Shown here: positions 1 to 8,780 of the stretch, in pieces | How positions within the stretch are numbered: the stretch's first letter is position 1 | Layout of the letters: each line of letters starts with the position of its first letter | DNA from: Planctomycetota bacterium | Lineage (GTDB): Bacteria; Planctomycetota; Phycisphaerae; Phycisphaerales; SM1A02 | NCBI GenBank assembly: GCA_022568135.1 | Contig: JADFFQ010000002.1 | Coordinates: 1 to 64,000 of the forward strand | Length of the DNA stretch: 64,000 nt | Direction of reading: 5' to 3' | Position numbers and translations under genes: made by a program | The notes under the pieces: model-generated | What the model saw: only the letters and a program-made list of their open reading frames with translations | What the model was told of the DNA's origin: nothing | Database searches by the model: none

Positions 1-1
1 G

Positions 2-721
2 CGGGACTGGTGGCCGTCGGGTACTTCGTGCCGGGTTCAACTGACGCCGAAGTGGAACGGGGCTGAACCGATCACCGTGGCTCGCAGCCCCGCCCGCCGG
101 GGGGCGCGGCGGTTCCCGATCATCATCGACCCGCCGCCGGAACGATCGCCGCTTCGCTTCGATGTCTCGGTCCAACGGCGCGGACCAGAGCCGGACGCCT
201 CGTGGGAACCGGTCCAGCGCCAGACGATCAGCGTGCCCATCGAGGTCAACGGCGAACTGGCGGACATGCTTCGCTCCGTACGCGATGAGAAGCTCGATCA
301 AGCTGTGATGGACGCGTTCGCGCACGGCGTGGTGAAATGGACCAGCGGGCGGTCGCCGGTACGAGTGCGCTTTGACCATCGCCCGACGTTGGGCATCGCG
401 TTCAACGACATTGCCATCGGGGCGAGCATTGAGCTTTTGTACGATGGCGCGCCCGCCCGACGCCTCGACATCTGGTGGTTGGCGGGCGAAGCCGCGGCCG
501 GCCGCCGGGGTGTCAACTGGCTCGTCGTCCACGAAGATGTGCCGCTGCTGATGCAGGCGAACGAGACCGACGGTCGCTGGCAGATGCGCGTCCGCGGCGA
601 CCCGGCACTCGCGCTGCGAGCCGGCCCGGCGTCCGAGTACTGGGCAGGCCAATTCACCATCCCGCTAGTCGTGAACGATCGTAACACGCCCGCGCCACCC
701 AAGGATTGGTGGCTGGAATGA
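2..721 (+). CDS. Hypothetical protein, 5' end outside window
   Basis: The reading frame is open from base 2 to the TGA at 719-721, so the gene probably starts upstream of the window. A GTG at 77 is the first possible internal start, but the residues before it (RDWWPSGTSCRVQL) look like normal coding sequence. The visible 239 residues are polar and rich in beta-type sequence with no membrane segment. A DWW motif occurs near both visible ends. I do not recognise a family and assign no function. The gene is followed after 70 bp by a DinB-like gene on the opposite strand. Confidence 0.6.
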   Translation, partial: RDWWPSGTSCRVQLTPKWNGAEPITVARSPARRGARRFPIIIDPPPERSPLRFDVSVQRRGPEPDASWEPVQRQTISVPIEVNGELADMLRSVRDEKLDQAVMDAFAHGVVKWTSGRSPVRVRFDHRPTLGIAFNDIAIGASIELLYDGAPARRLDIWWLAGEAAAGRRGVNWLVVHEDVPLLMQANETDGRWQMRVRGDPALALRAGPASEYWAGQFTIPLVVNDRNTPAPPKDWWLE

Positions 722-759
722 ACCGCGTGATCCGTCCGCATCCGATCCGCGAGCGAAGC

Positions 760-776
760 GCCGGCGCAAAGCCGGC
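760..776. repeat. Small GC-rich hairpin (GCCGGC-GCAAA-GCCGGC)
   Basis: A 6-bp perfect stem with loop GCAAA sits between the convergent ends of the first two genes and is followed by CGTGAAAG. It looks like a degenerate member of the hairpin family with loop NCAAG described elsewhere in this window. It could also act as a weak bidirectional terminator, although no T-run is present. Confidence 0.35.
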
Positions 777-791
777 CGTGAAAGACCTGCA

Positions 792-1301
792 TCATTCAAG
801 CGCGCGTGGCAGGCCCAAACTCCGCCGCACCGCCGACAGTTGCCCGGCATGTAACCCTTCGTGCCAGGCGATGGAGCACATCAGAGCGGCAAAGTGCGGC
901 GCAAAGCTGCTCATCTCGTCCGGAAGCGGGGTGAGCAACTGTTGCTCATCCATCGACTGGAACCAAGCCGCGAGCGCCGTTCGCGCCTTGGCCAGCCCTG
1001 CCTTCACTTCGCCCAGCGACGGATAACTCTGCGGATCATCGGTCGGCTCCGATCCCATGCCGAATAGTTTATTCCACGACTCCTCGATGACCGGCTCGAG
1101 CTTACCCAGCGAGGTCAGGAAGAAGTTGTCGGTGCTGGCCAGATGCCCCAGCACCCACAGGGCGTGGTTGGTGTTCGACGCCGGTTGGTGGGTGAGCTTG
1201 TCGGGCGGGATGTCTTGGACCAGCTTCAGCGTGCTCCGCCGGGCCAGATCGAGCGTCGCCTTGCCGATCTCGAATGCACTGGAGACGGTCATCGATGTCA
1301 T
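792..1301 (-). CDS. DinB superfamily protein
   Basis: The product is about 169 residues and matches the DinB/YfiT four-helix-bundle pattern. It has an N-terminal helix (FEIGKATLDLARRSTLKLV), then NHALWVLGHLAS with a candidate metal-binding His, and near the C-terminus the paired histidines in WHEGLHAGQL. Family members are metal-binding hydrolase-like or thiol-transferase-like proteins, and the substrate cannot be read here. The start at 1301 is chosen because AAGGAGG (complement of 1310-1316) lies 8 nt upstream. A longer frame begins at 1343 but has no such site. The gene stands alone, convergent with the first gene and divergent from gnd. Confidence 0.75.
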   Translation of the reverse strand: MTSMTVSSAFEIGKATLDLARRSTLKLVQDIPPDKLTHQPASNTNHALWVLGHLASTDNFFLTSLGKLEPVIEESWNKLFGMGSEPTDDPQSYPSLGEVKAGLAKARTALAAWFQSMDEQQLLTPLPDEMSSFAPHFAALMCSIAWHEGLHAGQLSAVRRSLGLPRALE

Positions 1302-1542
1302 CTGAGAAACCTCCTTGATTTCTTGTGGTGTGGTCGGCCGCAATCACCCCGGAGAGTGTAGCGTCTTTGTGGCCGATAACCGCGGTCGGACAGCCTGCGG
1401 GCGAATATGGTATTTACGCGGATTCGCAAGCCCACTCCCGCGCCCTGCCCGGCGAGGCTACCCCCGGACTTGCCACACGATCGTTTGACGGTGAAGATGC
1501 GCCCGAGTCGAACGCTCAGCGCACAACATCATGCTATCAGAA

Positions 1543-3051
1543 ATGACAATGTGTGACGTGGGGCTCATCGGGCTGGGGGTGATGGGGCGAAACCTGGTGC
1601 TCAACCTGGCTGATCACGGCTATCGCGCGGCGGTGTACAACCGCACGGGCTCAGTGACGCAGCAGTTTCTCGCCGAGCACGGCGACGATCCCTTCCCCGA
1701 TGACGGCGGGCTGATTGGCTGCGAGACGCTGGAGGAGTTCGTCAGTGCGATCAAGCCGCCGCGGGTGATCGTGGTGCTGGTCAAGGCCGGGCCGGCGGTT
1801 GATGCGGTGTGCGAGCAACTCATCGACGTGGGGATCAGGCCCCACGACATCATCGTGGATGGCGGCAACAGTCTGTGGACCGACACCATCCGAAGGGAGC
1901 GCGACTATCGCGGCCGGCTCACCTTCTTCGGCTCGGGCATCTCCGGCGGCGAAGTCGGGGCCAGGTTCGGCCCGTCGCTGATGCCCGGGGGGGATCAACA
2001 AGCCTGGCAGCGGCTCAAGCCCATTTGGGAGGCGATCGCGGCGAAGGTCGATCCGCAAAGCGGCAAGCCGCTGGAAGGTGGTGAACCGGGAAAGCCTGTT
2101 GCAGGCGGCGAGCCATGCACGGCCTACCTCGGGCCCGACGGGGCCGGGCACTACGTCAAGATGGTCCATAACGGTATCGAATACGCCGACATGCAATTGA
2201 TCGCCGAGGCGTATAGCTTGCTTCGCATCTCGACGGCACTCTCGCCGGTCGAGCTCGGTGAGGTGTTTGCTGAATGGAACCGGCGCGAGCTTGCAAGCTA
2301 CCTGATTGAGATTACCGCGGACATTCTCAAGCAGGCCGATCCCATCACCGGCAAACCGATTGTTGATGTCATCCTCGACCGGGCCGGGATGAAAGGCACG
2401 GGCACATGGACGGCGGTCAACGCCCTGGAGCTGGGGGTGCCGGCGATGAGCATCGCCGAGGCGGTCTTCGCCCGGGCCATGAGCGGGTTGAAAGACGAGC
2501 GTACGGCCGCATCCAGAGTGCTCGCAGGCCCTCATTCCCAGCCTCCCCAGAGCAAGGATGCATTCATCGAAGCGGTGCGCGATGGGTTGTACTGCTCGAA
2601 GATCTGCGCCTACGCCCAGGGGTTCGGGCTCATGCGAGCCGCGCAGGATGAGTATGACTGGGAACTTGACTTGGGCGAGGTCGCGCGAATCTGGCGGGGC
2701 GGGTGCATCATACGGGCGGCTTTCTTGCAGAAGATCACCGAGGCGTATCGGCGCGAGCCGAGCCTGGCGAACCTGCTGCTCGATGGGTATTTCAGCGAGG
2801 AGATCGCGAAGCGGCAAGCCGCCTGGCGCGAAGTCGTGTCACAGGGGGCGCTGCGTGGCATCCCCACGCCGGCCTTCAGCTCCGCCCTGGCATACTACGA
2901 CAGCTACCGAAGTGAAACGCTGCCGGCGAATCTACTGCAAGCGCAGCGCGACTACTTTGGGGCCCATACCTATGAGCGGTTGGATCAACCGGCCGGCAAA
3001 CACTTCCACCTTGACTGGACCGATCCCAAACGGCCGCAGGTGAAGGCGTAG
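1543..3051 (+). CDS. gnd: 6-phosphogluconate dehydrogenase, decarboxylating
   Basis: This cytosolic pentose-phosphate enzyme oxidises and decarboxylates 6-phosphogluconate to ribulose 5-phosphate with NADP+. The frame shows the N-terminal Rossmann motif [19 protein letters not shown], the substrate-site block [26 protein letters not shown] and the C-terminal [10 protein letters not shown]. The ATG at 1543 gives the same N-terminal spacing to the glycine motif as E. coli Gnd; an upstream ATG at 1531 is also in frame. At 502 residues it is longer than the usual 470 or so. Part of the excess is an insertion just before the GAGHYVKM block, containing the imperfect repeat [19 protein letters not shown]. 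Confidence 0.95.
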   Translation: MTMCDVGLIGLGVMGRNLVLNLADHGYRAAVYNRTGSVTQQFLAEHGDDPFPDDGGLIGCETLEEFVSAIKPPRVIVVLVKAGPAVDAVCEQLIDVGIRPHDIIVDGGNSLWTDTIRRERDYRGRLTFFGSGISGGEVGARFGPSLMPGGDQQAWQRLKPIWEAIAAKVDPQSGKPLEGGEPGKPVAGGEPCTAYLGPDGAGHYVKMVHNGIEYADMQLIAEAYSLLRISTALSPVELGEVFAEWNRRELASYLIEITADILKQADPITGKPIVDVILDRAGMKGTGTWTAVNALELGVPAMSIAEAVFARAMSGLKDERTAASRVLAGPHSQPPQSKDAFIEAVRDGLYCSKICAYAQGFGLMRAAQDEYDWELDLGEVARIWRGGCIIRAAFLQKITEAYRREPSLANLLLDGYFSEEIAKRQAAWREVVSQGALRGIPTPAFSSALAYYDSYRSETLPANLLQAQRDYFGAHTYERLDQPAGKHFHLDWTDPKRPQVKA

Positions 3052-3066
3052 TCGCAGCGATCACCG

Positions 3067-3092
3067 CGCGGGGGCAAGCCCCGCGGCGAAAC
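3067..3092 (+). repeat. Family A hairpin: stem-GCAAG-stem-GCGAAAC
   Basis: Perfect 7-bp stem CGCGGGG / CCCCGCG with loop GCAAG, followed directly by GCGAAAC. The same architecture with different stem sequences (compensatory changes) occurs at 14189-14214, 40168-40193 and, reversed, at 46704-46729. That points to a dispersed repeat rather than a gene-specific terminator. It lies just after gnd and directly before a heptamer array. Confidence 0.7.
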
Positions 3093-3153
3093 TCATCACT
3101 CATCACTCATCACTCATCACTCATCACTCATCACTCAACGCTCAACGCTCATC
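3091..3153 (+). repeat. Nine-unit heptamer array, ACTCATC type
   Basis: Six perfect ACTCATC units (3091-3132) are followed by three variants (ACTCAAC, GCTCAAC, GCTCATC) without gaps. The array overlaps the last bases of the preceding hairpin element and ends 14 bp before the HIT gene start, so it would be in its leader. Such arrays tend to change length by slippage. Confidence 0.9.
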
Positions 3154-3167
3154 GTTACCATACGACC

Positions 3168-3713
3168 ATGAACATTGAGAATCTTTGGGCGCCATGGCGA
3201 ATGGCGTATCTGCGCGAGCTTCAGCGCAGGGCCGATGCGCTGGGGGAACCCGAGCTCGTCGCCGGGCCTTTCCTGACTGATTACTGGCAGAACCCTCAGG
3301 ACGATGACGCGAACCATGTGATCTACCGCAACGAGCACGGTCTGATCCTGCTGAACCGCTACCCCTACGCGAGTGGGCATCTCCTGATGGCCTTGGGCGA
3401 TCCGCGTCCGACCCTGTTGGACTATGAGCCCGATCAACGGGCGGAGCTCTGGAAGCTCCTGGAGCTGGGCACGGATTTGCTCCAACGAACGCTGCACCCG
3501 CAGGGGATCAACATGGGGATCAATCAAGGCCGGGCGGCGGGCGCCGGCGTGCCCGAACACCTCCACGCCCACCTGGTGCCCAGGTGGCATGGCGATACAA
3601 ACTTCATCAGCGTCGTCGGCCAGATCCGGGTCATGCCTGAATCTCTGGACGTGATGGCCGGACAGTTTCGCACGACGCTGGAGCAGATGTCCAAGAGGCG
3701 AGGTAGCGAATGA
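3168..3713 (+). CDS. HIT family nucleotide hydrolase/phosphorylase
   Basis: The 181-residue product has the histidine triad HLHAHLVPRW (about residues 131-140), whose central His is the nucleophile attacking the alpha-phosphate of nucleotide substrates. The N-terminus MNIENLWAPWRMAYL and the segment NRYPYASGHLLM are typical of the Ap4A phosphorylase-like branch. Likely substrates are dinucleoside polyphosphates or AMP derivatives; the exact one cannot be told. It is cytosolic, with no signal peptide. The leader contains the ACTCATC heptamer array. Confidence 0.9.
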   Translation: MNIENLWAPWRMAYLRELQRRADALGEPELVAGPFLTDYWQNPQDDDANHVIYRNEHGLILLNRYPYASGHLLMALGDPRPTLLDYEPDQRAELWKLLELGTDLLQRTLHPQGINMGINQGRAAGAGVPEHLHAHLVPRWHGDTNFISVVGQIRVMPESLDVMAGQFRTTLEQMSKRRGSE

Positions 3714-3765
3714 TGTGCAGGCGCGACCCCGGTCACGAAACGATCAATCCCCCAACGAGAAAACC

Positions 3766-3991
3766 ACGACGGCGCTGGGCCCCTCCGGGTCGCCCAGGGG
3801 GATGGCAACATCCCGCTGCACGGGTTTTGCTCGAACCCCAAGGCTAGGGGGGTTCGCCGTCTGTCGAGCCCGGTCTTCCACTCGAAGGAGGCTTGACCTT
3901 CGTCGCAGATCGGCGATCCCTTGGGATTGATTAGGCTCGAGCAAAACTGCCCGCGACAAAGAGCGATCCCGAGGGGGCCCAACGCCGTCAC
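3766..3991. repeat. Large imperfect palindrome (about 225 bp), possible foldback element
   Basis: The 440-bp space between the HIT gene and the next lipoprotein gene holds two diverged inverted arms. GACGGCGCTGGGCCCC (from 3768) pairs with the complement of the sequence ending at 3989, and TTTTGCTCGA (3825-3834) is the exact complement of TCGAGCAAAA (3937-3946). Inner segments around CCCAAGG...TCGCCG and the centre CTTC-CACTC-GAAG also pair. Short open frames here are arrangement artefacts. It could be a MITE-like foldback element or a structured RNA; I recognise no known RNA family. Confidence 0.6.
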
Positions 3992-4077
3992 CCCCAGCGT
4001 ACCATATCTTGCTTCACAGGTCGAGGATTTTTCACCTCAGAGAGGAATTTTCCGCTCCATTGAATCTTTTCGTTGCA

Positions 4078-4106
4078 TTGACACGAATAATGCGGCACAG
4101 TAGATT
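4078..4106 (+). promoter_or_regulatory. Predicted sigma70-type promoter for small lipoprotein gene
   Basis: TTGACA at 4078-4083, a 17-bp spacer and TAGATT at 4101-4106. It lies 48 bp upstream of the lipoprotein start at 4154, in a locally AT-rich stretch. Confidence 0.7.
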
Positions 4107-4153
4107 CCAATCCGGCAACGCTTACGAACCGCTGGCACATGAGGCATTATTCC

Positions 4154-4441
4154 ATGAGGGTCTTTGCACGACTGTCTCTTGCGGGACTAATGATCGCTGC
4201 CGTGGCCGGCTGCCACGTCAGCAACCCCGATGATGTGAGTTTCGATTCTATCCGGTATGACCCGAGCCCTGAGCTGCGGGGATTACTGGATCGACCTGTT
4301 GACGCCCAGCGCAACCTTGCGGTGACCAATAATCAGAACTGGCGGATGATGATGGACGATCTCGGGCGGATGTTGTACACGGATCATCCCAGCCGACTGA
4401 GCCCCTACCCGATCACCTACACCAGCGGCAACCCTCGATGA
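4154..4441 (+). CDS. Small putative lipoprotein
   Basis: A 95-residue protein begins MRVFARLSLAGLMIAAVAGC, a signal peptide ending in a clear lipobox (AVAGC), so the mature protein should be lipid-anchored at the cell envelope. The ATG at 4154 is preferred over 4139 because GAGG lies 9 nt upstream. The mature part has no catalytic motif I recognise; the C-terminus is rich in Tyr, Pro and Ser. It has its own strong-looking promoter and stands between the HIT gene and rpsA. Function is unknown. Confidence 0.75.
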   Translation: MRVFARLSLAGLMIAAVAGCHVSNPDDVSFDSIRYDPSPELRGLLDRPVDAQRNLAVTNNQNWRMMMDDLGRMLYTDHPSRLSPYPITYTSGNPR

Positions 4442-4546
4442 CCCTGGGCGAACGGCCGTGCTCTTGATGGCGGACGCCCCGGTCGCGGCCGAGGTCCCCT
4501 CACAAGCAGGGTGAAGGTCTTCATCAAAGAGACTCGCCGCCGGGCC

Positions 4547-4575
4547 TTGACGAAACTATACTCAGCGGCTAATTC
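4547..4575 (+). promoter_or_regulatory. Predicted sigma70-type promoter for rpsA
   Basis: TTGACG at 4547-4552, a 17-bp spacer and TAATTC at 4570-4575. The transcript would have a leader of roughly 120 nt before the rpsA start at 4701, long enough for regulation at the leader level. Confidence 0.6.
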
Positions 4576-4700
4576 CACACCCGGCGGATTGTCGATCCGC
4601 TACGGGCGCGACGGCTGCAAGCTGAAACCGGCGCCTATTCACATTCCGCCGCCTGGGCTGTGCAGCCGCCGCCAGGGCCAGTCAAGCAGAGCGTCTTTCT

Positions 4701-6452
4701 ATGGTTGATTACAATTTGATCGAAGAACTCGGCGTAAGCGATCTGGAAGTCGAAGAACTCATCCGCGAAGCGCTGGGCGAGCAGGCCGCCACCGGAGACA
4801 TGGACGGCCTGCTGAAGCAAGACATCGAGAATTTCCAACGGGGCAACATTCTCAACGGCCGGGTCGTCGGCAAGGCTGGTGATGATGTGGTCATTGACGT
4901 CGGCCTGAAGTCTGAAGGCCTGATCAACAAGAGCGAGTTCGATAATTATGACGACCTGGAGATCGGGAGCGTTGTCGAGGTGCTTCTCGAGGAACTCGAG
5001 GACGAAACCGGCACGGTTCGACTTTCCAAGCGCAAGGCGGATCGTATCCGCGGATGGGAGAAGATTCTCGAGACAAAGAGCGAGGACGACGTCGTCGAAG
5101 GCAAATGCATGCGCAAGATCAAAGGGGGGCTTCTCGTCGATATCGGCGTGCCCGTCTTCCTGCCCGCGTCGCAGGTGGATATTCGCCGTCCAAGCGATAT
5201 CGGCGCGTACATCGGCAAGACCATCCAAGCCGTGATCCTCAAGGTCGATGAGGAACGCCGCAACATCGTCATCAGCCGCCGGCGACTCATTGAAAAGCAA
5301 AGGGAGAAGGCGAAAGAGACGCTGTTGGCGACGATCAAGGTGGACGACCTCGTCAAAGGAGTCGTCACCAATACCGCCGATTTCGGCGCCTTTGTGGATC
5401 TCGGCGGGCTCGACGGGCTGCTGCACATCACCGACATGAGCTGGGGACGCATCAACCATCCCAGCGACATGCTCAGGATCGGCGACGAGATCGAGGTCAA
5501 GATCCTCACGATCGACAAGGAAAAGGAGAAAATCGCGCTCGGACTCAAGCAATTGCAGCCTTCGCCCTGGGAGACAATCGAGGAACGATATCCCATCTCC
5601 TGCCGAGTCAAAGGCCGCATCGTCAACCTTGTCTCCTACGGCGCGTTTGTGCAGCTTGAAGAGGGGATCGAAGGCCTGGTCCACATCTCCGAGATGTCAT
5701 GGACCAGACGGATCAATCATCCCAGCGAACTGCTCAACGTGGAGGACGAGGTGGAGGTGGTCGTACTGGATATCAGCAAGGAGAAGCATGAGATCTCGCT
5801 GGGCATCAAACAAACGGAGGTCAATCCCTGGGAGCTTGTCGCTGAGAAGTTCCCCCCGGGCACCATCATCGAAGGCAAGATCCGCAACCTCGCCAACTAC
5901 GGTGCGTTCGTCGAGATCGAACCCGGGATCGACGGATTGCTCCATGTCTCGGACATCTCGTGGACGGAGAAGATTTCGCATCCCAACGAGAAGTTCAAGA
6001 AGGGTGATCCCGTCAGGTGCGTGGTGCTGGATATCGACCAGGAGAAGCAGCGGGTCGGGCTGGGTATCAAGCAGTTGACCGAAGACCCTTGGCTGCACGT
6101 CATCCCCGCGGCGTACAAACCCGGGATGGTCGTTCACGGAAAAGTGACGAAGATCACCAATTTCGGGGTGTTCGTCGAACTGGAGGACGGGCTGGAGGGG
6201 CTGCTGCACATCTCAGAGCTATCAGATCAGAAGGTCGAGAACCCACAGGACATCGTGTCGGCCGGCGAGCAGCTCGATGTGAAGATCCTGCGCGTGGATG
6301 TCGAGGAGCGCAAGATCGGCCTCAGCCTCAAACGCGCCCAACTGAGCGACGAGGAGCCCGCCGATGAGAAGGGTGCTCCGGACGCGGCCAAGCCGATCAA
6401 AGGCGGCGTGGACGAGCATGGCGCTCTGGGAACGGACAAGATCGAGCTGTAG
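4701..6452 (+). CDS. rpsA: 30S ribosomal protein S1
   Basis: A 583-residue protein with six OB-fold S1 repeats, starting near residues 48, 133, 215, 300, 387 and 474. The first two are diverged, as is normal for S1 where they anchor the protein to the ribosome through S2. Repeats 3-6 carry the RNA-binding pattern, for example TADFGAFVDL and LLHITDMSW. S1 brings mRNA to the 30S subunit. Length and number of domains match the family. A short acidic tail follows the last domain. The gene is monocistronic under its own predicted promoter. Confidence 0.95.
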   Translation: MVDYNLIEELGVSDLEVEELIREALGEQAATGDMDGLLKQDIENFQRGNILNGRVVGKAGDDVVIDVGLKSEGLINKSEFDNYDDLEIGSVVEVLLEELEDETGTVRLSKRKADRIRGWEKILETKSEDDVVEGKCMRKIKGGLLVDIGVPVFLPASQVDIRRPSDIGAYIGKTIQAVILKVDEERRNIVISRRRLIEKQREKAKETLLATIKVDDLVKGVVTNTADFGAFVDLGGLDGLLHITDMSWGRINHPSDMLRIGDEIEVKILTIDKEKEKIALGLKQLQPSPWETIEERYPISCRVKGRIVNLVSYGAFVQLEEGIEGLVHISEMSWTRRINHPSELLNVEDEVEVVVLDISKEKHEISLGIKQTEVNPWELVAEKFPPGTIIEGKIRNLANYGAFVEIEPGIDGLLHVSDISWTEKISHPNEKFKKGDPVRCVVLDIDQEKQRVGLGIKQLTEDPWLHVIPAAYKPGMVVHGKVTKITNFGVFVELEDGLEGLLHISELSDQKVENPQDIVSAGEQLDVKILRVDVEERKIGLSLKRAQLSDEEPADEKGAPDAAKPIKGGVDEHGALGTDKIEL

Positions 6453-6776
6453 CAGGACCGCATCGGCCCCAGCGCGACAACATCTGCGCCCAGTGAATGA
6501 TGTTCGGCTCTGAAAAGTTCATCCCCCGTGCATCGCGCGAATCTTGCGGGCTAACACAGGGTCGCAAACGTAAGCAAGGTGAGGATGACCATCCGCTTGC
6601 GGTTATCGGTCATGGTGATCAAACGTCTGAGCAGCATCGTTGCGAACTCCTTGGCTTGGGGTATGCGCAATGATGTGATTCAATCTGCGTGCCGAAATGG
6701 GCCAAATGTGCCACAGTGCGTTTTCGACATCGTGAACGGGGCCGATCGCAGCCCACGGCACGGCGCATCGTTCTTG
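6453..6776. other. Intergenic stretch without recognised feature
   Basis: The 324 bp after rpsA hold no hairpin followed by a T-run, no tRNA and no clear promoter. The frame of the next gene is open upstream to 6579, but those residues are Arg/Asn-rich without a signal-peptide pattern, so the true start is placed at 6777. Confidence 0.4.
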
Positions 6777-8660
6777 ATGTCGTCCGCAAGCAACGCCGGC
6801 CGTGGCGTCGCCGCCACACTCGGACTGCTGGCGGCGATGGGATTTACGGCGTCGGCCGGCCCGGCCACTTCCCCGGAGCCCGCCGTTGCCCACCAAGGCG
6901 AGCCGGCGCTCTTGCCGGATGCGGGTGATGTTGTCACGGCCTATACCACCGCGCGACGGTGGATCAACGCGTTCGATCTACCCGCGCCAACCGAGCCGAC
7001 CGCTGGAGTCACGGTTCGCGGGGCCGAGGGGATTTGTGTGATCCTTCGACACAACGGCCGGGTCGTGGGACGCGGCGCCGACAGCACCGCCGACGACCTG
7101 ATGCTCCGCCGTGCCGTCGGGCGGGCGCTGGGCGAGGTGCTTGGCGATCCCGCGGTCGCCAACCTTCCACCGGCATTGACCGACGGTATCGGCCGGGCAT
7201 TGACGCTTGAGCTGGAGGTTGCCGGCAGACCGCTACCCCTGCTGGGACAAACCTACCAGGAGATCGCCCATCAGCTGGCCCCCGGGCTCGACGGCGTGTC
7301 CATCCGTCGCGGCAAGGCCCGGGCGATGCTGTTTCCAGCGCAAATGCGGGCCAACAACACTGCCGACCGGGTCGAGCGGCTTCTCCCGTCCCTGGCAGTC
7401 GAACTCGGCCTGGCCCTGCTCCCGCTGCCCCAACTGGTGAAGCTCTACGACCTATCGATCTACCGATTCGCCACCACCCACCTGACGCAGGCGAGCCCGG
7501 ATCAATCGCCCTTCGAGACCTATCGAGGCGACACGGTCGTGCTCGAGGCGGACGTGACCCGCCAATCCATCGCAGCTCTCGCTGACGGAATCGCGGCCCA
7601 TCTGATCGCCTCAATCTCGCCGCTGCCCGAGCCTCTGGGCATCATGGGCACCTACCGGCCGACCGCTGATCGCTATGACCCACTGATTGCACCTCCGGTG
7701 GAGCAAGCGTTGGCTGCCCTGGCGCTCGGCCGGTATAGCCAGGCGCCCGATGTGGATCAACGCAAGGCGAGGCTCGCCGCCCAGGCCAGCCGCCAGATTC
7801 TTCGTCACCTTCAGGAATTGGCCCCCGGCGAAGACGATCCGCTGACTAGCAGTGTCGCGTGCGCCGCCATTGTGTTTGCGGCACTTGAGACTGCTGGAGC
7901 CCGGGATGACCCCAGCTGTCAGCGGCTTCTCGCCGCAGCGACGGATCGTGTGCTGACTGCCCACACCCGCGTGAAGGGTCCTGTGGCCGATGACCAAGAG
8001 AGTGCGATCGTCCGACCCATCGGGCCACACGGAAGAGCCATGCTGTGCTCGGCTCTGAGCAGACTCCTTCGCGCCGAATCCGCCTCTATAGATCCCTCGG
8101 TGGTGCGCAGCGCCATCAACGCGGTCTGGGAATCAGTTCCGCAGCACCAGCAGGTGTCGCTGCTGCCGTGGCTCGGCTGGGCGGAGTCGGACTATGCCCT
8201 GGCCACGGGTCAGCCCATCGCCAACGTCGAGCGGTTGCGGGATATTCGCGCGGTTCTCGATGCCAGCCGAATCCGCGACGGCCTCGGGGACCAGCCGGTC
8301 CCACCGGACCTCGCCGGCGGATTCGCATTGGCGACCGGTGGCCGGCTGATCGCCTCCGCCCAGTCGCTGAGGCCGGCGGCTTACCTGGCCGGTATGCTCC
8401 GCGACCCCCACCTCACCCCCCCGGGCGAGGCTCAACTCGCCCTCGGCCGGCACCTCAAGGTCATGCGATTCATCATGCAGTTGGCGGTCCGTGAATCTTC
8501 CGCGTGGGCCTTCCGCAACCCTCCAAGAGCCCTTGGCGGCATCCGGGCCGCACCATGGGACAGCGACCAGCCCCCAGCCGCCCAGGCCCTGGGCCTGATC
8601 GGGGCCGCGGAGACCCTCATGAGCCTTGAGGCCTTGTCCCAGGCTCCCTGCAACCCCTGA
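6777..8660 (+). CDS. Exported protein of unknown function, about 627 residues
   Basis: The chosen ATG opens MSSASNAGRGVAATLGLLAA followed by MGFTASAGPA, which reads as a Sec signal peptide. No strong ribosome site is visible, so the start is uncertain. The N-terminal third contains a GICVILRHNGRVVGRG segment and LRRAVGRALGEVL. The remainder is helical, with a C-terminal segment (NPPRALGGIRAAPWD) recalling the repeats of alpha/alpha-barrel proteins such as prenyltransferase-like domains. No catalytic motif could be assigned. It is followed 120 bp later by another exported protein. Confidence 0.6.
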   Translation: MSSASNAGRGVAATLGLLAAMGFTASAGPATSPEPAVAHQGEPALLPDAGDVVTAYTTARRWINAFDLPAPTEPTAGVTVRGAEGICVILRHNGRVVGRGADSTADDLMLRRAVGRALGEVLGDPAVANLPPALTDGIGRALTLELEVAGRPLPLLGQTYQEIAHQLAPGLDGVSIRRGKARAMLFPAQMRANNTADRVERLLPSLAVELGLALLPLPQLVKLYDLSIYRFATTHLTQASPDQSPFETYRGDTVVLEADVTRQSIAALADGIAAHLIASISPLPEPLGIMGTYRPTADRYDPLIAPPVEQALAALALGRYSQAPDVDQRKARLAAQASRQILRHLQELAPGEDDPLTSSVACAAIVFAALETAGARDDPSCQRLLAAATDRVLTAHTRVKGPVADDQESAIVRPIGPHGRAMLCSALSRLLRAESASIDPSVVRSAINAVWESVPQHQQVSLLPWLGWAESDYALATGQPIANVERLRDIRAVLDASRIRDGLGDQPVPPDLAGGFALATGGRLIASAQSLRPAAYLAGMLRDPHLTPPGEAQLALGRHLKVMRFIMQLAVRESSAWAFRNPPRALGGIRAAPWDSDQPPAAQALGLIGAAETLMSLEALSQAPCNP

Positions 8661-8780
8661 CAAGATCCCGGCGAAAAATGCTATAGGTTCTTGCCTCCAG
8701 CGAATATACTATTGGTCAATCCCGGTTTGACCGGCAGGTACTCGCCCAGCCGCCGGTCACCCAATGCGGAGATCATCGCC

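Noticed and set aside
1651-2817. 388-codon minus-strand frame opposite gnd
   Set aside because: The plus strand carries all conserved Gnd blocks; the antisense frame results from high GC at third positions.
3091-3153. ACTCATC array considered as a CRISPR-like or iteron replication origin
   Set aside because: Seven-base units without spacers, no nearby replication gene and no AT-rich unwinding region.
6579-6776. Upstream in-frame extension of the 627-residue exported protein
   Set aside because: The added residues do not resemble a signal or conserved domain, and a good signal peptide starts at 6777.
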